Shown here in pieces: positions 44,413 to 51,091 of a stretch of DNA of 64,000 nt; the first letter of the stretch is position 1; every line of letters begins with the position of its first letter. The notes beneath the pieces are model-generated. The model made no database searches, was not told where the DNA came from, and worked only from the letters and a program-made list of their open reading frames with translations. The stretch lies in the NCBI RefSeq assembly GCF_002368035.1, contig NZ_AP018222.1:2134471-2198470 (forward strand). The letters are read 5' to 3'. Position numbers and translations under genes: made by a program. Origin of the DNA: Nostoc linckia NIES-25 (lineage in GTDB: Bacteria; Cyanobacteriota; Cyanobacteriia; Cyanobacteriales; Nostocaceae).

Positions 44413-47400
44413 GTGCAAACTATCCGCATTCAACTCCGGGAAAGTACGCAGGAAACAGTTGAACTCAGGTATTGGCTACCTCAAATAAAGCACTATGAAT
44501 CACGTCGCCTGCAATTAGCAGAAATCGCTGATTTCCTCCAGCAGGGTGAGCGCGATTATTATAAACTGCTGCCCAATTTACCAGGAATCGGGAAGCAGTT
44601 ATTTTTTTGGTTGGATGGGGATGGACGGTGGTTGAGTCGGGGAATTGCTAACTGTCGCGGTGAGGGGTTGGTAATTGCCATTGATACTGATAAAAAACTG
44701 GCACATCTCCCTTGGGAAGTGCTGCATGATGATGAGGATTTTTTGGTCAAGCGGGTTAATCCAGTGGTGTTACCTCTTCGCTGGATTGAAAAAGAAACCG
44801 AAGGGTTTTCTGTGGAAGCACGACAATTGCGAGTATTGTTTATGGCAACCGACCCGGAAGACGTGCAACCAAAGTTAGAGTTTGAACAGGAAGAAGCGAG
44901 AATTCTGGCTGATACGCGAGATTTTGCTGTAGATTTGCGGGTGGAAGAAAGCGGTTGCATTAGCGAGTTGGGTAAGGTGTGGAGTCGCTATTTTAATGAC
45001 TTTGATGTGTTTCACCTCACAGGACATGCGTCAATTACTCCTGAAGTGGAAAAGAACCCCACCCCCAACCCCTCCCCGCAAGCGAGGAGTGGAGAAGATT
45101 TAGAGGCGAATACGCCTTACTTTATTACTGAGACGGAAATCGGGGAACGTCACGAAACCACAGCCGCAGAACTGGCCGAAGTCTTCCGGTTTCGCTTTCC
45201 CAAATTGGTGTTTTTATCTGGGTGTCGGACTGGACAAGCACCAGATAAAGGGGCTGTCCCTTCTATGGCTGAGGCACTAATTGCACAGGGGGCGAGGGCG
45301 GTTTTAAGTTGGGGGCGGCCTGTGGAAGATCGGACAGCTACAGCCGCCGCCGCGCACCTCTACGGGAAATTGGCAGCCGGATATCAATTAGCTGAAGCAC
45401 TCGCTAGCACTTACCAGCAGTTGTTTAAACAGAATGTACATGACTGGCATTTGTTGCGGTTATATGTCCAGGGAGAATGTCCGGGTGCGTTGGTGGATGT
45501 GTTGGGAGATGTGCCACCCTCTGCGCCGGAACCTGCTTATGAACAGTTTTTAGATCCCGATACCCAACTGGTGCGGGTGGCGAAACCCTCTGAGTTTGTT
45601 GGGAGACGGCGGACTTTGCAACGTTGTCTCAAAGCTATTCGCACTTCATTAGGGGTACTCATTCACGGACTGGGGGGTGTGGGTAAGAGTACTGTGACGG
45701 CGCGACTTCTGGAAAGGATGGTTGGCTATCACAGGCTGGTGAACTTTCGGCAACTGGATGAGGACAAACTGCTCAAAACCCTGGCTGAACAATGTACCTC
45801 GGAACGGGGGCATGATATTCTCAATGGCAAGTTACCCTTGATGCAGCGTCTCACCAAGTTTTTCACTGAAGGACTCAATACCAAAGAACAGCGCTTTGCC
45901 TTTGTGCTGGATGACTTTGAGGCTAATTTGGAATTACGAAATGGGGTTTATGTCTTGCAACCACAAGTTGTGGATGTACTGCTGGCGTTGCTGAAGGCGA
46001 TGCAAAATTCCCAACTTCCCCACAAGGTAATTATTACCTGTCGCTACAATTTCACTTTGTCGGAACTGAATCATCGTCTGTACCGCGAACCTCTGGGGGC
46101 TTTGGGTGGGGCAGATTTAATTAAAAAGTATAATCGTCTGGATTCGTTTAATGGCAGTTGGCAATTTCAGCCAGATTTGCCCGAACGTGCCAAACAAGCA
46201 GCAGATGGAAATCCTCGGCTGTTGGAATGGTTGGATAAGATTTTGCAAAATTCCCAGAACCCCACCCCGCCTACGGCACCCCTCCCCGCCAGCGAGGAGG
46301 GGTATATGAGGGGAGTTGAGATGATTCTGCAAAAGATGGCAGATAAGGAAAAGGAATTTCGTGAGGATATTTTGGCACAGGTATTGCTGAAGCAGCAAAC
46401 TCCAGCTTTGCGTCAAATGCTGGGGAAGTTGTTGGTGTATGAGTTACCTGTTCCTCTAGCTGCTATTGACCCGATTTGTGAGGATATCTCAAGTTGGGAA
46501 AGTCATATTCAACGCGCTGAAATTTTGGGTTTGTTGGAAGTTACCCTCACCAACAACACAGAGAGGTTGTATCGTGTTCCCCGGATTTTGTCACCGTTGC
46601 TAGAGTTTCCAGAAAACCCCAAGGGTGAAGAGTTGTATAAACAAGCTGCACAAATTTTGTATCGTCTGTGGTGGGAAGAGCGAGAAACTGCTAGGGAAGC
46701 ACAAAGTTTAGAAATTCATCGCTTGGCGTTGTTGGGGAAAGATGAAGAAATTGCGGCGAGAATAGCTAGTTTATTGGTTAACTACTTGTTGCATCAAAGT
46801 CGATTTCGGGAAACAATACATCTATGCAAATCAACCTTAGAAATTACTAAAAACCATATTTTTCTCAGAGAAATTGCTTATTGTGAACGCCAAATGGGTG
46901 AGGTTGATCAAGCACTGAACCATTACAAACAAGCTTTAAATCTTTGTCCCGCAGAAGACGAACAAGAATTAGCATCAATTTATCATGATTTAGGGGTACT
47001 AAAAGCCAGCAAAGGGGAAGTAGATGAAGCGTTCGCACTCTACAATCAGTCTTTGGAAATAACTCAACGCATTGGTGATGTCCAAGGTAAAGCGGCGACG
47101 TTGCATGAACTGGCAATTTTCTACGAGAACAAAGGGGAAGTGGATGAAGCGATCGCACTTTTCAATCAGTCTTTGGAAATAAAAGAACGCATTGGTTATG
47201 TCCAAGGCAAAGCGGCAACGTTGCACCGACTGGGAATGATCCACGCCAATAAAGGGGAAGTGGATGAAGCGATCGCACTCTATAATCAGTCTTTGGAAAT
47301 AACAGAACGCATTGGAAATGTCCAAGGCAAAGCCGCGACGTTGAACAATCTGGGACGTATCCACGCCAATAAAGGGGAAGTAGATGAAGCGATCGCGCTC

Positions 47401-48690
47401 TACAACCAGTCTTTGGAGATAACTCAACGCATTGATGATGTCCAAACCAAAGCGGCGACGTTGAAGAATCTGGCAGATATCTACGCCGACAAAGGGGAAG
47501 TGGATGAAGCGATCGCACTCTACAATCAGTGCTTGGAAGTTTTTGAACGTATTGGTGATGCCTATTGGAAAGCACTAACGTTGAACAAACTGGCAAGTAT
47601 CTACGCTAAGAAAGGGGAAGTGGATGAAGCGATCGCACTCTACAATCAGTCTTTGGAAATTGATGAGCGCATTAATATCGAAGGTAAAGCGGCAACTTTG
47701 AACAAACTGGCAAGTATCTACGCCAAGAAAGGGGAAGTGGATGAAGCGATCGCACTCTACAATCAGTCTTTGGAAATAAATGAACGCATTGGAAATGTTC
47801 AAGGCAAAGCAGCGACGTTGGACTTGCTGGGACGTATCTACACCAACCAAGGGGAAGTCGAGCAAGCGATCGCGCTCTACAATCAGTCTTTGGAGATAAA
47901 TGAACGCATTGGAGATGTTCAAGGTAAAGCGACGACGTTGCACCAGCTGGGAATTCTCTCCGCCAACAAAGGGGAAGTGGATGAAGCGATCGCACTCTAT
48001 AATCAGTCTTTGGAAATAAATGAGCGCATTGGTAATGCCCAAGGCAAAGCGGCGACGTTACACTGTCTGGGATTTATCTACGCCAACAAAGGGAATTTGG
48101 AAGAAGCGATCGCGCTCTACAATCAGTCTTTGGAAATAAGTGAACGCACTGGTAATGTCCAAGACAAAGCGACGACGTTGCACAATCTCGCAGATATTTA
48201 CGCCAACCAAGGGAAAGTAGATGAAGCGATGGTACTCTATAGTCAGTCTTTGTCAATAAAAGAACACATTGGTGATGTCCAAGGCAAAGCGGCGACGTTG
48301 CACTCTCTGGGACGTATCTACGCCAACAAAGGGGAAGTCGAGCAAGCGATCGCACTTTACAATCAGTCTTTGGAAATAACTGAACGCATTGGTAATGTCC
48401 AAGGCAAAGCGGCGACGTTGCACAATTTAGCAGCTATCTACGCTAATAAAGGGGAAGTGGATGAAGCGATCGCACTTTTCAATCAATCTTTGGAAATAAA
48501 AGAACGCATTGGTGATGTCCAAGGCAAAGCAATGATTTTGTGGTGGTTAGGACATCTGGCAGAACAGCAGGGTGAATACACTAAAGCGATATCCTATTTG
48601 CAACCAGCTTTAGAGATTTTGCAAAAGTTAAAATCACTCGATGCTGAACAGGTAAGGGCAATGCTTGAGAGAATACAGAATCATTCGTAA
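44413..48690 (+). CDS. CHAT protease / STAND NTPase / TPR protein
   Basis: A 1425-residue multidomain protein with a GTG start coupled to the previous gene. About residues 85-355 form a CHAT (caspase-like) protease: FDVFHLTGHASI (His205) and LVFLSGCRTG (Cys271). About 395-610 is a STAND/NACHT-like NTPase: GLGGVGKST (419-427), FAFVLDDFE (Walker B, about 496-503), ITCRYN (sensor) and GNPRLLEWLD. A winged-helix-like linker follows, then TPRs. Thirteen nearly identical 40-residue units run from 867 to 1385. Two Pro-rich inserts (about 213-228 and 614-634) derive from dispersed DNA repeats. By family logic, the TPRs sense a ligand, the NTPase oligomerises and the protease is activated; targets are unknown. 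With the EACC1-like partner it resembles a conflict or programmed-death module. Confidence 0.9.
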   Translation: MQTIRIQLRESTQETVELRYWLPQIKHYESRRLQLAEIADFLQQGERDYYKLLPNLPGIGKQLFFWLDGDGRWLSRGIANCRGEGLVIAIDTDKKLAHLPWEVLHDDEDFLVKRVNPVVLPLRWIEKETEGFSVEARQLRVLFMATDPEDVQPKLEFEQEEARILADTRDFAVDLRVEESGCISELGKVWSRYFNDFDVFHLTGHASITPEVEKNPTPNPSPQARSGEDLEANTPYFITETEIGERHETTAAELAEVFRFRFPKLVFLSGCRTGQAPDKGAVPSMAEALIAQGARAVLSWGRPVEDRTATAAAAHLYGKLAAGYQLAEALASTYQQLFKQNVHDWHLLRLYVQGECPGALVDVLGDVPPSAPEPAYEQFLDPDTQLVRVAKPSEFVGRRRTLQRCLKAIRTSLGVLIHGLGGVGKSTVTARLLERMVGYHRLVNFRQLDEDKLLKTLAEQCTSERGHDILNGKLPLMQRLTKFFTEGLNTKEQRFAFVLDDFEANLELRNGVYVLQPQVVDVLLALLKAMQNSQLPHKVIITCRYNFTLSELNHRLYREPLGALGGADLIKKYNRLDSFNGSWQFQPDLPERAKQAADGNPRLLEWLDKILQNSQNPTPPTAPLPASEEGYMRGVEMILQKMADKEKEFREDILAQVLLKQQTPALRQMLGKLLVYELPVPLAAIDPICEDISSWESHIQRAEILGLLEVTLTNNTERLYRVPRILSPLLEFPENPKGEELYKQAAQILYRLWWEERETAREAQSLEIHRLALLGKDEEIAARIASLLVNYLLHQSRFRETIHLCKSTLEITKNHIFLREIAYCERQMGEVDQALNHYKQALNLCPAEDEQELASIYHDLGVLKASKGEVDEAFALYNQSLEITQRIGDVQGKAATLHELAIFYENKGEVDEAIALFNQSLEIKERIGYVQGKAATLHRLGMIHANKGEVDEAIALYNQSLEITERIGNVQGKAATLNNLGRIHANKGEVDEAIALYNQSLEITQRIDDVQTKAATLKNLADIYADKGEVDEAIALYNQCLEVFERIGDAYWKALTLNKLASIYAKKGEVDEAIALYNQSLEIDERINIEGKAATLNKLASIYAKKGEVDEAIALYNQSLEINERIGNVQGKAATLDLLGRIYTNQGEVEQAIALYNQSLEINERIGDVQGKATTLHQLGILSANKGEVDEAIALYNQSLEINERIGNAQGKAATLHCLGFIYANKGNLEEAIALYNQSLEISERTGNVQDKATTLHNLADIYANQGKVDEAMVLYSQSLSIKEHIGDVQGKAATLHSLGRIYANKGEVEQAIALYNQSLEITERIGNVQGKAATLHNLAAIYANKGEVDEAIALFNQSLEIKERIGDVQGKAMILWWLGHLAEQQGEYTKAISYLQPALEILQKLKSLDAEQVRAMLERIQNHS
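45051..45100 (+). repeat. Dispersed repeat inserted in frame in the CHAT domain
   Basis: The DNA reads aaccccacccccaacccctc followed by cccgcaagcgaggagtgg, the common Nostocales CCCCACCCCCAACCCC repeat with its hairpin. It encodes NPTPNPSPQARSGEDLE between the catalytic His and Cys of the CHAT domain. The reading frame is kept. Confidence 0.75.
46252..46313 (+). repeat. Second in-frame dispersed repeat in the STAND region
   Basis: The DNA reads agaaccccaccccgcctacg, then gcacccctccccgccagcga and ggagggg, encoding QNPTPPTAPLPASEEGY. The CCCCTCCCCGC..GCG.GGAGGGG part is a hairpin. It sits after the GNPRLLEWLD motif and leaves the frame open. Confidence 0.7.
47011..48567 (+). repeat. Thirteen 120-base tandem TPR units with phased HIP1 sites
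   Basis: Units of 120 bases (one of 117) encode KGEVDEAIALYNQSLEIxER and so on. Eleven of the thirteen carry GCGATCGC at the same codon phase (the E-A-I-A codons); units 1 and 11 do not. The homogeneity suggests recent expansion or gene conversion inside the array. Confidence 0.9.
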
Positions 48691-48765
48691 TTTACGCAAT
48701 GTTGGGGGATTATGCCAATACATTAAGACTTACGCATTAATAAATTGAATAAACAATGCGGTATC

Positions 48766-49188
48766 TTAATTAATGAACCAATTTTCTATATTTATACCAT
48801 GAAAATCTTGAAAATCTGCTACATTATTCGTTACTAAAATCAGATTATTTGTAACTGCAATACTCGCAATTTGCCCATCAATAAATCCAGGATTTTTACC
48901 AATTTTTGATAATCTAGCTCTTTCTTGAGCATGATATTGTGCAGATTTTAGATCGTAATCGAATAAAGTAATTTCTGCTAAAATTACGTTGTTGATATAA
49001 TCCTCTATATCTTGACGTTTTTTAGAAATAGGAAGACGGAAACAACCATATAACATTTCATGGATAACTAAGATAGCTGTGGCTGTTTCTTTTCTATATA
49101 ACCTTAGCTTTTCCATTACATTCTCGTTGGGATGAGGTCTTTTAGCCTCGGACAAAATGTTAGTATCTAGTAAATAATTTAGACTCAT
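48766..49188 (-). CDS. PIN-domain ribonuclease toxin (VapC family)
   Basis: A 140-residue PIN protein, the predicted endoribonuclease of a type II toxin-antitoxin pair. The acidic residues of the PIN site are visible: D8 in LLDTNILSE, the Glu in VIHEMLYGC, and the late Asp residues in FIDGQIASIAVTNNLILVTNNVADF. Its start overlaps the antitoxin stop by four bases (ATGA). The pair lies on the strand opposite to the CHAT gene and ends 75 bases past its stop. Confidence 0.9.
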   Translation of the reverse strand: MSLNYLLDTNILSEAKRPHPNENVMEKLRLYRKETATAILVIHEMLYGCFRLPISKKRQDIEDYINNVILAEITLFDYDLKSAQYHAQERARLSKIGKNPGFIDGQIASIAVTNNLILVTNNVADFQDFHGINIENWFIN

Positions 49189-49463
49189 AAGTTAACTTCT
49201 CTTCCTGGTGACTTATCTCGTAGATTTTCAAAAGTGTCATCATCAATACTTTCTAAATCAACCCTTTGTCTAAAGTCTTGTAAAGCTGACCAAAAATCAG
49301 TAATGTCTTTACTTTGTCTTAAACTTGTTTGATGTTCAGATATAGAAAATGGTTTTTGATCTGATAATTTATATTTGAGAAATTGAATAAAATCTAAGAC
49401 TTCTTGCTGTTTATCTGGTGGTAATTCTCGGAATGTTTGTAGAACTGTTTGTTCAATAGTCAT
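49185..49463 (-). CDS. DUF2281-type antitoxin of the PIN toxin
   Basis: A 92-residue acidic protein. MTIEQTVLQTFRELPPDKQQEVLDFIQFLKYKL is the DUF2281 module found in many cyanobacterial VapB-like antitoxins; the tail (LESIDDDTFENLRDKSPGREVNL) is the likely toxin-binding arm. It is encoded first, as usual, and overlaps the toxin gene by four bases. Autoregulation is expected for the family, but no operator was identified. Confidence 0.85.
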   Translation of the reverse strand: MTIEQTVLQTFRELPPDKQQEVLDFIQFLKYKLSDQKPFSISEHQTSLRQSKDITDFWSALQDFRQRVDLESIDDDTFENLRDKSPGREVNL

Positions 49464-49531
49464 AGTTTTACTTCTGCTTGATGAGATATGATTACATTAT
49501 AAATTTAATTAAAAAGATGTTTTAAAAAGGG

Positions 49532-49602
49532 AAAGCGATGACTCTGTGGTGGTTAGGGGATTTGGCAGAACAGCACAGGTAAGGACGATGCTTGAGAGAA
49601 TA
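49532..49602 (+). pseudogene. Remnant of a second CHAT-TPR gene 3' end
   Basis: Bases 49532-49575 match 48525-48569 (aaagcgatgactctgtggtg / aaagcaatgattttgtggtg, then gttagg..at.tggcagaacagca). Bases 49576-49602 match the last stretch 48649-48675 (caggtaaggacgatgcttga / caggtaagggcaatgcttga). About 80 bases between them are missing and the frame is broken by TAA. The orientation is the same as the intact gene. Confidence 0.75.
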
Positions 49603-49617
49603 ATTCGTAATTCGTAA

Positions 49618-49758
49618 TTACAGCAGTGAAAGTTTTTTGTCTCACGCAGAGGCGCAGCGAAAAGTCGGAGCGCCGGCTTCCGGCGATCTGAACTTTTCAA
49701 GACAGAGGTGCAAAGAAGAAGGCAAGAGTGTGATTTAGGTAAATAAAAACTGCTGTAA
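49618..49758. repeat. MITE-like element with TTACAGCAGT ends
   Basis: A perfect 10-base inverted pair, ttacagcagt (49618-49627) and actgctgtaa (49749-49758), encloses 141 bases with a cacgcagaggcgcag tract and a GCCGGCTTCCGGC-type hairpin. It is related by its ends to 26038-26139 and 39287-39396. Confidence 0.75.
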
Positions 49759-49857
49759 TGAGTCTTGGATACTCGTGAACGAGTCTTGAGAGCAATTCAT
49801 ACCAATTCCAAAAATATTTGCAAGATATAAATCGGCTGTAGGGGCGTACAGCTGTAC

Positions 49858-50049
49858 ATTGGTGTCAACTTAACGTGAAACCCTGATAGAAAGGTGATGA
49901 GCGAGTTCTACTCATTTACCATCAAGATCCGCGTTACCCCACCCCGGCTTTGCTGACGCAAAACCTCCCCTCCCCTTGGCAAGGGGAGGGGTTGGGGGTG
50001 GGGTAAAACGATTGTGGGGCCACAGTTTGAGCTTAAGTTGACACGTATG
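49858..50049. mobile_element. 192-base MITE inserted in a palindrome, with 10-base duplication
   Basis: The element starts attggtgtcaacttaa and ends ttaagttgacacgtatg, giving inverted ends around GTGTCAACTTAA. It is flanked on both sides by acagctgtac (49848-49857 and 50050-50059). Removing the element and one copy restores an intact gtaggggcgtacagctgtac...gcccctac palindrome of the dispersed family. The interior includes a CCCCTCCCCTTGGCAAGGGG hairpin. No coding capacity. Confidence 0.8.
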
Positions 50050-50102
50050 ACAGCTGTACGCCCCTACCCATGTATCTGTATCAGCTATTTCGTGAAATGG
50101 TA

Positions 50103-50822
50103 TCAACTGAGAGAATCAGGATCTATGCCGAGCGATCGCAATCGTTCTCGTAATAATTGAGCTTCTTGTTTTGCTTGCTGGGCTTCTTGTTTTGCTTGCT
50201 GGGCTTCTTGTTGAGCAAGTTTTCTATCTTCGTCTGGTGTTAAAAAGCGTTGCCCTTGTTGATTGTACCAATACACCCACTCCCGTGGTATGCCTAGATA
50301 AGTTGCTCGTTCGATGCCAATTCCTAAACCTATTTCTGGCAACCAAACTGGATTACCATCATGTAATTCATAATTATTATTCACTAATTTGTAAACTTCT
50401 AAACGTGGTTTGCGGCGACGAAATGGGTTATAAACTACATAATACAAAATTCCCAATTTTGCATACTCTACTTTTTTGGTCGAGTACTCACCACGGTATG
50501 TCTGAGACACTACCTCTAACACTAATATCGGTAATTTCTTTTCTTCCCAAAGCACATAACTGGGGCGGAGGTTTTCATCATAAAATCGCTCTACGCCCAA
50601 ACTCAAAAATCCATCTGGGACTATTGCTGGCAAATCTGGGTCATAATAAATACCCATATCTACGCCAAAAAACCAATCCATGCGTTCTGCCCAAGCGATC
50701 GCTAAGATGGCTTTAAGTAAACCTGGAATTAAATCTTGTAATTCATTATCCACAGGGGTATCGTCAGAGTCTGGCAGCTCCTCAGATGAGGGCAAACAAG
50801 CTAATGGATTGTACTCTAGCAT
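50103..50822 (-). CDS. Uma2-family (DUF820) protein with repeated coiled tail
   Basis: A 239-residue Uma2/DUF820 protein, second in the window. Blocks: DMGIYYDPDLPAIVPDGFLSLGVERF, VLEVVSQTYRGEYSTKKVEYAKLGILYYVVYNPF and GIERATYLGIPREWVYWYNQQGQRFLTPDE. These give the D...E-x-V arrangement of the nuclease-like site. The C-terminus has tandem QEAQQAK heptads (21-base DNA repeats), then LLRERLRSLGIDPDSL, closely like the tail of the first copy (SQGIDPNNL). Function is unknown. Confidence 0.85.
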   Translation of the reverse strand: MLEYNPLACLPSSEELPDSDDTPVDNELQDLIPGLLKAILAIAWAERMDWFFGVDMGIYYDPDLPAIVPDGFLSLGVERFYDENLRPSYVLWEEKKLPILVLEVVSQTYRGEYSTKKVEYAKLGILYYVVYNPFRRRKPRLEVYKLVNNNYELHDGNPVWLPEIGLGIGIERATYLGIPREWVYWYNQQGQRFLTPDEDRKLAQQEAQQAKQEAQQAKQEAQLLRERLRSLGIDPDSLS

Positions 50823-51091
50823 GATAGATTTCCCGTTCCTCTGAATAATCCCATCGTAAACAAGGAATCATAATTCAGAATACACTACTCATAAAGAGAG
50901 ATTATTTATCTGTGCTAATTAAAACTTAGTACCAATAGTTTACGTAGGAGTGGTGAATATTATATATCATAAAGTTCTGTTGCAATTAGTACGGCGTAGC
51001 GCTAGCGTAAAGTGGACAATTTGACAATCTTTAATCCTGAATCTACTTGGCGTATAGTCATAATCTGTTCGCACGCAACAAGACTTGATTT

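Larger units (their letters stand above)
49464..50102. other. Intergenic region made of gene debris and nested repeats
   Basis: 639 bases. Upstream of the antitoxin lie, in order, a fragment of a CHAT-TPR 3' end (49532-49602), an inverted-repeat element (49618-49758), and a palindrome split by another element (49838-50069). The last is itself enclosed by loosely matching ataccaattcc / gaaatggtat ends (about 49799-50102). No intact gene. Confidence 0.65.

Noticed and set aside
46865..48355. Several long minus-strand frames under the TPR array
   Set aside because: They mirror the 120-base repeat of the + strand gene in other frames; their repeated texts are antisense shadows and have no ribosome sites.
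47011..48567. CRISPR-like periodicity
   Set aside because: The 120-base period is coding (TPR units) with no spacer-repeat alternation and no cas genes nearby.
50823..51091. Cobalamin riboswitch ahead of the B12-dependent reductase
   Set aside because: No B12-box-like or other conserved riboswitch core was seen in the leader; a covariance-model search would be decisive.
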